Shown: one piece after another, positions 25,335-37,049 of the stretch
Layout: every line of letters begins with the position of its first letter
Numbering within the stretch: the stretch's first letter is position 1
Assembly: GCA_021827705.1 (NCBI GenBank)
Contig: JAKAUQ010000012.1
Location: 1-64,000 of the forward strand
DNA from: Actinomycetes bacterium
Lineage (GTDB): Bacteria; Actinomycetota; Acidimicrobiia; Acidimicrobiales; RAAP-2
Length of the DNA: 64,000 bases
Direction: 5' to 3'
Translations under genes and position numbers: made by a program
Notes under the pieces: model-generated
Databases searched by the model: none
Seen by the model: the letters and a program-made list of their open reading frames with translations, nothing else
Told to the model about the DNA's origin: nothing

Positions 25335-26894
25335 GTGTCCCCCACCTTCGCCGAGCTCGGCGTGCCCACCCACCTGGTCGAACGCCTGGGAGGCCTCGGC
25401 CTGGCGGCCGCCTTCCCCATCCAGGAGGCCGCACTGCCCGATGCGCTCGCTGGACGCGACGTGATCGGTCAGGCCGCAACGGGCTCGGGCAAGACCCTGG
25501 CCTACGGCCTCGCCCTCCTGGCGCGTGTGGAGCGGGCTCGCCCCTTCCACCCCCGCGCGCTGGTGCTGGCTCCCACGCGGGAACTGGCCTCTCAGGTCCA
25601 GCGCGCCCTCGCCGCACTGCATTCGGACCCCCGTCGGGTCATCAGCATCTACGGGGGCACGCCTTACGGCGCGACCCGCAAGGCCCTGGCTGCGGGTGTC
25701 GACATCGTCGTGGCCTGTCCCGGACGTCTCGAGGACCTGCTCGAGCGCCAGACCCTGCACCTCGACCAGGTGTCCATCGTCGTCGTCGACGAGGCCGACC
25801 GCATGAGCGACATGGGATTCCTGCCGGCCGTCCAGCGCATCATCGCCCAGACCGCACCCATCCACCAGACGCTGCTCTTCTCGGCCACCCTGGATCCGAC
25901 GATCCAGCGTCTGGTGGCACGCTTCACCCACGACGCCGTCGTCCACGACGTCGTCGACTCGTCGGCCCCGAGCGACGTGGACCACCTCTTCTGGCGCGTG
26001 GCGCGCGACGAGCGTGTCGCAGTCGTCGCCAGCACCCTGGCCACCCACCGTCGCGCCATCGTCTTCACGCGCACCAAGCACGGTGCCGACCGGCTCGCCA
26101 AGCAGCTCGCCGATCGTGGCGTCTCGACCGCTGCCCTGCATGGTGGCCGCAGCCAGGCCCAGCGCGACCGCGCCGTGTCCCTCCTGGCGGGTGGCCGGAT
26201 CGACGCCCTCGTCGCGACCGACGTGGCTGCCCGCGGGCTCCACATCGAGTCGCTGCCCGCCGTCATCCACTACGACCTGCCCACCCAGAGCGAGGACTAC
26301 GTCCACCGCTCCGGGCGCACCGGGCGTGCCGGAGCCCGCGGCACCGTGATCTCCCTCGTCACCGACGAGACCGTCGCCGCCGCTCACCGACTCCAGCGCG
26401 CCCTCGGACTCCCGAGCGGGCTCACGGAGCCCGGATCGGCCATCCCCGCGCAACGTCCGCCGACTCCGGCCGATGGGAGCGCCAGCGACCAGCCGGGGCG
26501 GGCGCAGACGCCGTTGCGCCACCTGGCGCGGGCCGGGCATCCCACCTCCCCGGCGGGGACCTCGCCCACCGGTGACGGTCACGCGCCGCGCCGTGGGTCG
26601 CGGAGCACCGGACCGCGTCAGAACGAGGCCGTCGTCACGTACTTCAACGAGGCCCGGGGCTACGGCTTCGCCCGCGACGAGCGCGGTGACGACCTCTTCA
26701 TCCATCACACGCGCATCGACGGCGGGGGTTTCCGCAAGCTCACCAAAGGCGAGCGGATTCACTTCGACGAGGTCCGCGGGCCCAAGGGTCGCGAGGCGCA
26801 CAACGTGCGCAGCGGCGTGGTGACCCGCGCGACCTCCTCACGCGGACCGGCGCACCGCGCGCCACGACCGCCCGCGGCCCGCCGCGCCCGCTAG
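25335..26894 (+). CDS. DEAD-box RNA helicase with C-terminal cold-shock domain
   Basis: The protein has 519 residues from GTG 25335, preceded by GACGAGGAGC; the helicase homology starts at once (FAELGVPTHLVERL). The motifs are in order: Q motif (FPIQEAALP), ATGSGKT, PTREL, CPGRL, VVDEADRM, SAT, IVFTRTKHG, ARGLHI and HRSGRTGRAG. After a Pro/Ser/Thr-rich linker (about 370-430) a cold-shock domain follows, with RNP-like motifs GYGFARDE and DLFIHH. Both parts handle RNA: the helicase unwinds and the cold-shock domain binds single strands. They are usually separate proteins; this fusion is uncommon. It is probably involved in RNA turnover or ribosome assembly at low temperature. Confidence 0.9.
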   Translation: MSPTFAELGVPTHLVERLGGLGLAAAFPIQEAALPDALAGRDVIGQAATGSGKTLAYGLALLARVERARPFHPRALVLAPTRELASQVQRALAALHSDPRRVISIYGGTPYGATRKALAAGVDIVVACPGRLEDLLERQTLHLDQVSIVVVDEADRMSDMGFLPAVQRIIAQTAPIHQTLLFSATLDPTIQRLVARFTHDAVVHDVVDSSAPSDVDHLFWRVARDERVAVVASTLATHRRAIVFTRTKHGADRLAKQLADRGVSTAALHGGRSQAQRDRAVSLLAGGRIDALVATDVAARGLHIESLPAVIHYDLPTQSEDYVHRSGRTGRAGARGTVISLVTDETVAAAHRLQRALGLPSGLTEPGSAIPAQRPPTPADGSASDQPGRAQTPLRHLARAGHPTSPAGTSPTGDGHAPRRGSRSTGPRQNEAVVTYFNEARGYGFARDERGDDLFIHHTRIDGGGFRKLTKGERIHFDEVRGPKGREAHNVRSGVVTRATSSRGPAHRAPRPPAARRAR

Positions 26895-26923
26895 GGCTGA
26901 CCCCGCGCACCGGGCCGGCGGCC

Positions 26924-28870
26924 TCACACGGAGGGCTCGGTCGCCGATCCGGCGAACTGCGCCGCGTACAGGCGGTGGTAGGCACCACCGGCCGCGAGCA
27001 GGCTGGCGTGGTCGCCCTGCTCGACGACGCGCCCGTGCTCCATGGCCACGATGATGTGGGCGTCGCGAATCGTCGAGAGGCGATGGGCGATCACGAAGCT
27101 CGTCCGGCCCGCGCGCAGCGCGGCCATCGCGTGCTGGATCAGCACCTCGGTGCGGGTGTCGACGCTGCTCGTCGCCTCGTCCAAGATCAGGACGTCCGGG
27201 TCGGCGAGGAACGCGCGGGCGATCGTGAGCAGCTGGCGCTGGCCCGCCGACAGGTTGGCGCTGTCGTCGCCGAGCACCGTGTCGTAGCCCTCGGGCATCG
27301 TGCGCACGAAGGCGTCCACGTGCGCCGCCTGGGCCGCGGCCACGATCTCCTCGTCGGTCGCGCCCGGGCGGCCGTAGGCGATGTTCTCCCGAACGGTGCC
27401 CGCAAAGAGCCAGGGGTCCTGGAGCACCATGGCGAAGTGCCGGCGTACCTCGTCGCGCCCGAGCTCCCGGTAGTCGTGCCCGTCCAGCAGGATCTGGCCC
27501 CCATCGATCTCGTAGAAGCGCACCAGCAGATTGACCAGCGTGGTCTTGCCCGCACCGGTCGGGCCGACGATGGCCACCGTCTCGCCCGGTGCCACCTCCA
27601 AGCTGAGGTCCTCGATGAGCTCGACGTCGGGGTCGTAGCGGAAGCGGACCCCCCGCAGTGACAGGGCTCCGCGCCCCGGCTCGGCCGGCCGGGGCTCGAG
27701 GTCGACGGCCTCCTCGGCCGCGTCGAGGAACTCGAACACGCGCTCGGCCGAGGCCAGGCCCGACTGCAGGGTGTTCATCTGCCCGGCGATCTGGGTGATC
27801 GGCATGGTGAACTGGCGGGTGTACTGGATGAACGCCGTCACGTCGCCGAGGGACAGCAGGCCGGAGGCCACGCGGTAGCCGCCGATCACCGCGATGGCCA
27901 CGAAGTTCAGATTCGAGACGAACTGCATCGTTGGCTGGATCGCGCCCGACAGGAACTGCGCCCGGAAGCTCGCGCGATAGAGGCGTCCGTTGACCTCGTC
28001 GAACTGGGCCGCGGTGGCGGCTCGCCGGCCGAAGACCTGCACCAGGCTGTGACCGGTGTGGGTCTCCTCGACGATCGCGTTGAGCTCGCCGGTGCGGCGC
28101 CACTGGGTGGTGAAGTGCACCTGGCTGCGCCGGGCGATCAGGATCGTCAAGATGAAGGCCACCGGGATGGTGACGACAGCGATCGCGGCCAGCAGGGGCG
28201 AGATCCACAGCATCATCGCCAGCACGCCCACGATGGTCAGCCCCGAGGTCAGCAGCTGGCTGAGGCCCTGCTGCAGCGTCGTGGTGAGGTTGTCGATGTC
28301 GTTGGTGACGCGGCTGAGCACGTCGCCGTGGGGGTGCGTGTCGAAGTACGCCAGCGGCAGGCGCGCCAACTTCTCCTCGACGTCTCGGCGCAGCCGGTAC
28401 ATCGAGCGCTGGGCGACCCCGGCCATCAGGTAGCCCTGCGCGTACGTGAGCGCCGAGCCGGTCAGGTAGGCCAGGGCCGCCACGGCCAAGATCGCTCCCA
28501 GCCGCGAGAGGTTCACGCCGACGCCGGGGGTTAGGGGCATCGTCGAGAGCATCTGGGCGATCTGCCCGTGCCCGTGGGCCCGCAGGAGCGCGACCGCCTG
28601 GGAGCGCGTCAGGCCGAGCGGCAGGCGCGCGCTGATGATGCCGTCGAAGAGCACGTTGGTCGCCCGGCCCAGGATCCAGGGCCCACTGACGTTGGCCGCG
28701 ACCGCCGCCACACCCAGGACCAGCGCCGCGAGCAGGGGTCGGCGCTCCGGGCCGAGCCGGCCGACCAGGCGGGCTAGCGACCGCCGGGCGTCGGTGGCCG
28801 CACCGCCCGGCGCCACGGGGGGTCGCATCCCTCCGCGCCAGGCACCTGCGGGTCCCCCACCGATCGTCAC
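26924..28870 (-). CDS. ABC exporter half-transporter, catalytically complete subunit
   Basis: The protein has 648 residues from GTG 28870, which overlaps the upstream gene's TGA (GTGA). An N-terminal extension of about 30 residues precedes six membrane helices. The nucleotide-binding domain has Walker A GPTGAGKTTL, signature NLSAGQRQLL, Walker B LILDEATSSVD with the catalytic Glu, and the switch His in IAHRLSTI. The N.S.GQ signature and sequence style resemble TM288 of the heterodimeric TM287/288 exporter. It forms one unit with the gene at 28867 and probably exports drugs or lipids. Confidence 0.9.
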   Translation of the reverse strand: MTIGGGPAGAWRGGMRPPVAPGGAATDARRSLARLVGRLGPERRPLLAALVLGVAAVAANVSGPWILGRATNVLFDGIISARLPLGLTRSQAVALLRAHGHGQIAQMLSTMPLTPGVGVNLSRLGAILAVAALAYLTGSALTYAQGYLMAGVAQRSMYRLRRDVEEKLARLPLAYFDTHPHGDVLSRVTNDIDNLTTTLQQGLSQLLTSGLTIVGVLAMMLWISPLLAAIAVVTIPVAFILTILIARRSQVHFTTQWRRTGELNAIVEETHTGHSLVQVFGRRAATAAQFDEVNGRLYRASFRAQFLSGAIQPTMQFVSNLNFVAIAVIGGYRVASGLLSLGDVTAFIQYTRQFTMPITQIAGQMNTLQSGLASAERVFEFLDAAEEAVDLEPRPAEPGRGALSLRGVRFRYDPDVELIEDLSLEVAPGETVAIVGPTGAGKTTLVNLLVRFYEIDGGQILLDGHDYRELGRDEVRRHFAMVLQDPWLFAGTVRENIAYGRPGATDEEIVAAAQAAHVDAFVRTMPEGYDTVLGDDSANLSAGQRQLLTIARAFLADPDVLILDEATSSVDTRTEVLIQHAMAALRAGRTSFVIAHRLSTIRDAHIIVAMEHGRVVEQGDHASLLAAGGAYHRLYAAQFAGSATEPSV

Positions 28871-30594
28871 GCCACCGGCCCCAGCTGCGACACGACGATC
28901 TCTCGGTAGGGCTCGCAGGCCGACATCAGGTCGTCGTGCGCGCCCACGCCGGCGACCCGTCCTTCGTCCAGGACGATGATCTGGTGGGCCCCCATGATCG
29001 TCGAGACCCGCTGGGCCACGACCACCACGCTGGCCGGCCCCGTGTACGCGGGCAGCGCTGCCCGCAGGCGCGCATCGGTCTCCGCGTCCAGGGCCGAGAA
29101 GCAGTCGTCGAACAGGTAGAGCGCCGGGCGGCGCACCAGGGACCGTGCGATCGCCAGGCGCTGGCGCTGGCCCCCCGACACGTTCGTGCCACCCTGGTCG
29201 ATGGGCGCGCTCAGGCCACCCATCTCGGAGACGAAGTCCGCCGCCTGGGCGACGGCCAGCGCGTGCCACAGGTCGTCGTCGGCCGCGTCCTCGTCGCCGA
29301 GGCGCAGATTGCTCGCCACGGTGCCCCCGAACAGGTAGGCGGCCTGGGGCACCAGGCCGATCGTCGACCACAGCTGCTCGCGCGACTGCTCGCGCACGTC
29401 GAGACCGTTGACGCGCACGGTGCCCGCCGAGACGTCCAGGAAGCGCGCCACCAGGCTGAGCAGGGTGGACTTGCCCGACCCGGTGCCGCCGATGACCGCG
29501 GTGGTCTGACCCGGTGCGACGCGCAGCGTGACGTCCTCGAGCACGGCCCGCTCGGAGCCCGGATAGCGGAAGTGGACGCCCTCGAGCTCGACGGTGCCGT
29601 CGACGTGCGCGGGACGTCGGGCCGCGGGCAGGTCGGCGATGGACGGCGTGGCGGCCAGGACCTGGGCGATGCGCTCGGCGCTGGCCATGGCGCGCGGCAC
29701 CATGATGGCGAGCATCGTGGCCATCATCACCGCGATCAGGATCTGCAGGATGTAGGACAGCACCGCGGTCAGGTTGCCGATGGACACCGAGCCCTCGGCC
29801 GCCAGGCGCCCCCCGAACCACATCACCGCCACGCTGGTGAGGTTCAAGATGGCCATCATCGTGGGCATCATCAGCGCGAAGAGGCGGTTCACCGAGAGGG
29901 TGGTGGCGGTGAGGTCGGCGTTGGCCTCGTCGAAACGGCGCGCCTCGTCGGGTCCGCGCACGAACGCCCGGACGACGCGGACGCCGGTGATCTGCTCGCG
30001 CAGCACCTGGGTGATGCGGTCGATCCGAACCTGCATCACCCGGAAGCGCGGCACGACGCGCGACATCATGACGGCGAGGAAGACGACCATCAGCGGTACC
30101 GCCACCGCCAGCACCGGCAGGAGCCGGGCCCCTTCGCGGATGGCGAAGATCATGCCGCCGATCATCATGATCGGCGCGACCACCATCATCGTCAGCGAGA
30201 TCTGAAGGACCATCTGGATCTGCTGGACGTCGTTGGTGTTGCGGGTGATGAGCGACGGCGTGCCGAAGTCGCTCATGTCGCGCAGCGAGAAGGCCTGCAC
30301 CGCGGCGAACACGTCCCGACGCAGATCGGCGCCCACCGACATCGAGACGCGCGAAGCCCAGTACACCCCGACGATCGCGACGGCGCTGATGGCCAGGGTC
30401 ACGGTGAGCATCTCGGCGCCCGTGGCCCAGATGTACCCGAGGTTGCCTTCGACGATCCCCCGGTTGATCAGGTCGGCATTGAGGTTCGGCAGGTAGAGGT
30501 TGCCCAGGCTCTGACCCACGAGCATCACCACGATGAGCACGATCGGACCCGACCGCACGCCGAGGTAGGGGCGTAGGAGTCGCCACAGCATCAA
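28867..30594 (-). CDS. ABC exporter half-transporter, degenerate-site subunit
   Basis: The protein has 575 residues: six membrane helices, then a nucleotide-binding domain with Walker A GGTGSGKSTLL and signature NVSGGQRQRL. Walker B reads LYLFDDCFSALD, so the catalytic Glu is replaced by Asp. The switch position reads VAQRVSTI, with Gln in place of His. This pattern (DD plus Q) marks the non-hydrolysing site of heterodimeric exporters such as TM287. It is translated first and coupled by a four-base overlap to its partner. The start at ATG 30594 is followed by a second ATG codon. Confidence 0.9.
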   Translation of the reverse strand: MMLWRLLRPYLGVRSGPIVLIVVMLVGQSLGNLYLPNLNADLINRGIVEGNLGYIWATGAEMLTVTLAISAVAIVGVYWASRVSMSVGADLRRDVFAAVQAFSLRDMSDFGTPSLITRNTNDVQQIQMVLQISLTMMVVAPIMMIGGMIFAIREGARLLPVLAVAVPLMVVFLAVMMSRVVPRFRVMQVRIDRITQVLREQITGVRVVRAFVRGPDEARRFDEANADLTATTLSVNRLFALMMPTMMAILNLTSVAVMWFGGRLAAEGSVSIGNLTAVLSYILQILIAVMMATMLAIMVPRAMASAERIAQVLAATPSIADLPAARRPAHVDGTVELEGVHFRYPGSERAVLEDVTLRVAPGQTTAVIGGTGSGKSTLLSLVARFLDVSAGTVRVNGLDVREQSREQLWSTIGLVPQAAYLFGGTVASNLRLGDEDAADDDLWHALAVAQAADFVSEMGGLSAPIDQGGTNVSGGQRQRLAIARSLVRRPALYLFDDCFSALDAETDARLRAALPAYTGPASVVVVAQRVSTIMGAHQIIVLDEGRVAGVGAHDDLMSACEPYREIVVSQLGPVA

Positions 30595-30625
30595 CGACCC
30601 ACTCTAGGGTGGGCCGTTCGCGGGC

Positions 30626-30813
30626 CTAGGTCTCGACCAGGGAGAGCAGGCTCTCCTCCTCCTGCGCGGTGTGCAGGGCGATGATGGCCTGCAGACCGTA
30701 GAGCATGCTGCGCAGCTCGACGACGTCTCCGGCGTCGGCCCCTCCCCGCTCGAGGTCGTCGAGCAGCTGGCTCAGGCGACGGACCCGATGCGCGATCTCC
30801 GCGTGGCCCCGAC

Positions 30814-30817
<4 letters not shown>
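30626..30817 (-). CDS. C-terminal half of a hemerythrin-like domain, separated from the ATPase by a frameshift
   Basis: This 63-residue frame reads MSRGHAEIAHRVRRLSQLL and ends with HTAQEEESLLSLVET. It supplies the third and fourth helices of a hemerythrin-like bundle: the HAEI histidine and the H49-xxx-E53 pair. Its ATG overlaps the TGA of the P1B-type ATPase gene (ATGA), so it could be translated by coupling. More likely it was once the same polypeptide: adding one G to the six-G tract near 30835 joins the two parts without a gap. It is functional only if the fragments associate or the tract slips. Confidence 0.6.
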
Positions 30818-32937
<2,120 letters not shown>

Positions 32938-32980
32938 AGGCCCACCCTAGGTTCGTGGCGGCGCGCCGCCCCAGAGGACC

Positions 32981-33400
32981 TCAGCGCACGGTCAACGCGA
33001 TCGGCACCGCCCGCAGCGCCTGGGACACCGGGCAGTTCTCCTTGGCCGAGGCGGCGGCGGCCGCGAAGGCCTCACCCGACAGTCCCGGGACGTCGCCGGC
33101 CACCGCGATGCGGATGGCGACGATGCCCTCGCCCGGCTGGAAGTCGACCTCGACCGAGGTGTCCAAGGTAGTGGCCGGCGTCCCCCCCTTGGCCAGGGCG
33201 CTCGACAGCGCCATGGAGAAGCACGCGGCGTGCGCTGCGGCGATGAGCTCCTCGGGACTGGTGCGACCCTCGGGCGTCTGGGCACGGCTGGCCCACGTCA
33301 CGTCGAAGGCTCCGGTGCCGCTGGAGACCAGCGACACGGTCCCGTGCCCTTCGAGCAGCGTCCCCTCCCAGTGCGCGTCGGCAGTGCGTGTCGTGGCCAT
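32981..33400 (-). CDS. osmC: OsmC-family peroxiredoxin
   Basis: The protein has 139 residues from ATG 33400, with AGGAGG directly upstream; longer frames upstream of it are not homologous. The two redox cysteines are in HAACFSMAL and ENCPVSQAL, the spacing typical of OsmC, which reduces organic hydroperoxides. RTSPEELIAAA is the conserved helix before the first Cys. It lies upstream of the P1B-5 ATPase on the same strand with a 43-base spacer, so peroxide defence and Fe or Ni export could be co-regulated. This link is inferred. Confidence 0.9.
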   Translation of the reverse strand: MATTRTADAHWEGTLLEGHGTVSLVSSGTGAFDVTWASRAQTPEGRTSPEELIAAAHAACFSMALSSALAKGGTPATTLDTSVEVDFQPGEGIVAIRIAVAGDVPGLSGEAFAAAAASAKENCPVSQALRAVPIALTVR

Positions 33401-33546
33401 GTGTCCTCCTCGGTGTCGATGACGTTCTAGCGCGCCGGTGGCCCCCGCGCCGCACCCCGCGACCCGGGCTCCCTTAGCTGCTCCCGTTAGGATGGACCCG
33501 ATATGCGCTGGCGCCCGTGTCTGCCCTCTGACGCCATCGTCTCGGC

Positions 33547-35220
33547 GTGAGGATCGAGCGACGCCTCTCGCGGCGCGTGCGCGGCCCGGCGGTGCTGGCC
33601 GCGCTCGCCGCGACCTTCTCCCTGGTCCTGGCACCGTTCGCCCCAGGTCGTGCGGGTGGCTCCACGGCGAGCTGGGTGACCGCGTGGACCTCCCCGACCG
33701 ATCTGGCCCTGGGCGGCACCTACAACTCCACCATCCGCGACATCGCGACGGTCCCCATCGCGGGCACACGGATCGCCCTGACCTTCTCCAACCTGTGGAG
33801 CTCCACGCCCACCACCTTCGGGGCGGTCACCGTGGCCGAGGACCTGTCGGGTGCCAGCCTCGTGGCCGGCACGCTGCACCCGGTGACCTTCGCCGGACGT
33901 CGCTCCGTGACGATCCCGGCCCACGGCCGCGTCACCAGCGATCCCGTCTCGCTCGCGGTCCACAGCGGCGAGACGCTGGCCGTCTCGATCGCCATCACCG
34001 GCTGGGCCACCGTGAGCGTCCACTACTGCTGCATCGGCCACACTGACACCTGGGCCACGGCCAACGGCGTGGGCGACCAGACCACGGTGGCCTCCGCCAC
34101 GCCCTTCAACGTGTCACTGACCGGTCCGTTCCTGCGATTCCTGTCCGGCATCACGGTCGCGGGCACCCCCGCGCGGGGGACGGTCGTCGCCTTCGGTGAC
34201 TCCATCACCGACGGCTACGGCTACGAGAACTTGGGCTACAGCTGGGTCACGGCGCTCCAGCAGCGACTCGATGCGCTCCCCGCGAGCGACCAGCTGGCCG
34301 TCGTGAACGAGGGCATCTCGGGCAACACCCTCACGGTGTTCCCCGCCGGGACCACCTTCGCCGCCAACTCGGGGGGCCTGCCCGGCGTGACCCGATTCGC
34401 CACCGATGCCTTGAGCTGGCCCGGCGTTCGCGCCATCGTGGTGCTGCTGGGCATCAACGACATCTGGTTCGGCGCGGGCGGGCTGACCGGTCATCCCATC
34501 GCGCCCTACGGCACGGCCGCCTCTCTGGAGGCCGGCTACCGCTCCCTCATCGCCCAGGCCCGCGCCCATCACATCCCCATCGACGCCGTGACCCTGCTGC
34601 CGCGGGCGACCTCGACGGCCAACCCGCACGACGACGTCATCGCTGAGTACTGGGGTCCGAGCGAGCAGGCCGTCCTGGACGCGGTCAACGCCTGGCTGCT
34701 GTCGGGGCACTCCGGCTTCACCCACGTCATCGATGCGGCCAGCGTCATGGGCGACGTCTACGACGGGGCCTGCCAGCCGACCCTGCCCTACCCCGCGTAC
34801 TTCAACCAGGACCACCTGCACCCCAACGTGGCCGGCCAGACGGCGCTGGCCAACGCCATCCCGACGACCTGGCTGGGCACGGCCCCCGCGCCGCACACCC
34901 CCGCTCTGACGAGCGCCATCCCGACACCCGGATGCGCCGCGGCGCACCGGGCCACCGCAGTCCTGGCCGCCAGCGTTCCCCCGCCCACGACCACCACCAC
35001 CACCATCCCCGTCACGACGACGACCGCCGGCCCGTCACTAGCCCGCCGGGCGCGCCCGTTCCTCGGCGGCGTGCTCATCGTGCTGCTGGTCCTCGCCGCG
35101 ACCCTCGCCCTGGTGGCCCGCCAGCGGGTGCGCCGCCGGCACCGGGCCCGCCAGCGCATGGCCCCCCTGGACTCCTACCGACACCCCGCGCCGCCGCGCT
35201 CGCCTCGCTCCCGCCGCTGA
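33547..35220 (+). CDS. Surface-anchored SGNH/GDSL hydrolase
   Basis: The protein has 557 residues from GTG 33547. The signal peptide ends near residue 36. An N-terminal beta domain of about 150 residues precedes the SGNH hydrolase domain: block I AFGDSITDGYG (nucleophile Ser), Gly block SGNTL, block III LLGINDIW, and block V DHLHP with the catalytic Asp and His. The C-terminus has a Pro/Thr-rich spacer (TTTTTTIPVTTTT), a membrane helix (about 495-520) and a basic tail, so the enzyme is tethered outside the membrane. It is an esterase or lipase of unknown substrate, perhaps acting on wall or capsule glycans. Confidence 0.82.
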   Translation: MRIERRLSRRVRGPAVLAALAATFSLVLAPFAPGRAGGSTASWVTAWTSPTDLALGGTYNSTIRDIATVPIAGTRIALTFSNLWSSTPTTFGAVTVAEDLSGASLVAGTLHPVTFAGRRSVTIPAHGRVTSDPVSLAVHSGETLAVSIAITGWATVSVHYCCIGHTDTWATANGVGDQTTVASATPFNVSLTGPFLRFLSGITVAGTPARGTVVAFGDSITDGYGYENLGYSWVTALQQRLDALPASDQLAVVNEGISGNTLTVFPAGTTFAANSGGLPGVTRFATDALSWPGVRAIVVLLGINDIWFGAGGLTGHPIAPYGTAASLEAGYRSLIAQARAHHIPIDAVTLLPRATSTANPHDDVIAEYWGPSEQAVLDAVNAWLLSGHSGFTHVIDAASVMGDVYDGACQPTLPYPAYFNQDHLHPNVAGQTALANAIPTTWLGTAPAPHTPALTSAIPTPGCAAAHRATAVLAASVPPPTTTTTTIPVTTTTAGPSLARRARPFLGGVLIVLLVLAATLALVARQRVRRRHRARQRMAPLDSYRHPAPPRSPRSRR

Positions 35221-35233
35221 GCGGACCGACCCC

Positions 35234-35872
35234 TCAACGCACGTCGTAGCGGTAGCGCAGGAAGACCTCGCCGCTGCGCGAGGTGATCTCGCCGTCGCGC
35301 CGCCAGCCCAGGCGGTCGTAGAAGTGCTGGGCGGCCAGGTCCGGCGGCGTCACCAGGACGAGCTGCTCGTCGCCCGCCGCCCGCGCCTGCGCGATGGCCT
35401 CGGCGACCAGCGCGCGGCCGATGCCGTGACCCTGCTGGGCCGCGTCCACCAGCACGTGGGTGACCTCACCCACGACCGGGCCCGCCGGCGCCGCCGGCGC
35501 CGCCGCCGAGCGCCGCCGAGCCAGGCGGTACAGGCCACCCGCGTAGCGCCTCGCGCGCGTCACCAGCAGGTCGCGCGCCAGCGGCCAGTCGCGCACCAGT
35601 GCCAGCCCGATGTCGCGCGCGAGGCGCCAGCCGTCGCGGCGCACCATCGCGCGCGTGTGCTCGGCCGGCCCCGTCGCGCCCAGCAGGGCACCGACCACGC
35701 GGCCGTCGTCTTCGGCCACCAGGGCCAATCCTCCGGGGACCGCGAGCCACGCCCGGTAGTACGTGCGCAAGAAGCGCTCACCGAAGCGCGTGAGGAACTC
35801 CATGGGCAAGACGTCGACGTGAAGCCTGACGGCGGCTCGCACGTCGGCATCGGTCATCGCTCGCACCCGCAT
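35234..35872 (-). CDS. GNAT-family N-acetyltransferase
   Basis: The protein has 212 residues. It begins with the usual GNAT start (MRVRAMTDADVRAAVRLH). The acetyl-CoA site is Q/RxxGxG/A-like: QQGHGIGRALVAEAIAQAR. The late motif AQHFYDRLGWRRDGEI completes the fold. The central region (about 70-125) is Arg- and Ala-rich and less conserved. The substrate is not predictable. It is convergent with the SGNH hydrolase gene, and divergent from the hydrolase at 35945. Confidence 0.8.
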   Translation of the reverse strand: MRVRAMTDADVRAAVRLHVDVLPMEFLTRFGERFLRTYYRAWLAVPGGLALVAEDDGRVVGALLGATGPAEHTRAMVRRDGWRLARDIGLALVRDWPLARDLLVTRARRYAGGLYRLARRRSAAAPAAPAGPVVGEVTHVLVDAAQQGHGIGRALVAEAIAQARAAGDEQLVLVTPPDLAAQHFYDRLGWRRDGEITSRSGEVFLRYRYDVR

Positions 35873-35944
35873 CGCACCCCCTCGGCGCCGCCCACACTAC
35901 GGGGTGGGGGGCTGTCGGCGGGGGCCGCTGCTACGCTCTGCGCG

Positions 35945-37021
35945 ATGGGCCCCGCGCGACACGGTCGGCGCTTCAGCCGTCGGCGCCGCCGGCGCCTCGG
36001 CGCCTTCTCCCTGATCGTCGCCGTTCTCGTCGTGGCCACGGTCCTGGCCGTGCGCCCCGGTCGCGGCCCGAGCACGCCCCCGACGACCACGTCGAGCGCC
36101 CCGAGCACATCGAGCACCACGACCACGACCCCCCCGCCGACCGGCCCCGTGGCGGTGGGCGCGGTGACCTTCACCGTCACCGAGCCCGCGACGTCCTCGA
36201 GCGGCGCGCGCAGCTTCCCGGTGACGGTTCGCTACCCCGCCATCGGCACCCCTGGTGAGGCGGCCAGCGGCCTCCCGCCGCGGCCCGGCCCCTACCCCCT
36301 GGTGATCTTCTCGCAGGGATTCGACATCTCCCCTGAGGCCTACGCCGGCCTGCTTGACGCGTGGAGCGCGGCGGGCTACGTGGTGGCGGACCCCGCCTAT
36401 CCCCACACCTCGCCCGGTGCGGTCGGCGGCGTCTTACGGACCGACATCGTTCACCATCCCGCCGATCTGAGCTTCCTGGTGACGACCCTGCTGGCCGACG
36501 ACCACGCCAGCGGCCCCCTCGCCGGCATGATCGCGCCGGCTCCCGTGGGCGTCATCGGGCAGTCCGACGGCGGCGACGTCAGCCTGGCCGTGGCCGCCAA
36601 CACCTGCTGTCGCGATCGGCGCATCGGCGCGGCCATCTTGCTGTCGGGCGCGGAGCTGTCCTGGTTCCCCGGCTCGTACTTCACGGGCGGGTCGGCGCCA
36701 CTGCTGGTGGTCCAGGGCACGGCCGACCACGTCATGAATCCGGTCACCTGCTCGGTCACCCTGTACGACGCGGCCCCGCGGCCGCGCTACTACCTCTCGA
36801 TGCTCGGCCAGGACCACCTCAGCGCCTACGTGCCGCCCGGTCCGGCCCGCTCGACGGTGGCGGCGGTCACGACCGACTTCCTCAACGCCTACCTCAAGCA
36901 CGTCCCCGATGCCCTGGCCGCCATGCGCGCGGCCGGCGACGTGGCCGGGCGAGCCCACCTCACCAGCCAGAGCGCGCTGGCTCCGGTCGCGGGGACCTGT
37001 CCCGACGCTCCCGCGGGCTAG
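35945..37021 (+). CDS. Membrane-anchored alpha/beta hydrolase
   Basis: The protein has 358 residues from ATG 35945; the open frame continues upstream, but that part is antisense to the GNAT gene. A very basic N-terminus (RRFSRRRRRRLG) precedes one membrane helix (20-36) and a Thr/Pro-rich linker. The alpha/beta hydrolase domain has the nucleophile elbow GQSDGG (S207), a late acid in VQGTADHVMNP and a His in GQDHLSAY. It resembles the chlorophyllase/dienelactone-hydrolase-like group of exported esterases. The substrate is unknown. Confidence 0.78.
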   Translation: MGPARHGRRFSRRRRRRLGAFSLIVAVLVVATVLAVRPGRGPSTPPTTTSSAPSTSSTTTTTPPPTGPVAVGAVTFTVTEPATSSSGARSFPVTVRYPAIGTPGEAASGLPPRPGPYPLVIFSQGFDISPEAYAGLLDAWSAAGYVVADPAYPHTSPGAVGGVLRTDIVHHPADLSFLVTTLLADDHASGPLAGMIAPAPVGVIGQSDGGDVSLAVAANTCCRDRRIGAAILLSGAELSWFPGSYFTGGSAPLLVVQGTADHVMNPVTCSVTLYDAAPRPRYYLSMLGQDHLSAYVPPGPARSTVAAVTTDFLNAYLKHVPDALAAMRAAGDVAGRAHLTSQSALAPVAGTCPDAPAG

Positions 37022-37049
37022 TGCGCGGCGGCGCGCCGCGCCGTCGGGT

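Noticed and set aside
28870-30586. Long in-frame extension upstream of the second exporter gene (1220 residues in total)
   Set aside because: This part overlaps the first exporter gene in another frame and is Arg/Gly/Pro-rich; the real start is the GTGA overlap at 28870.
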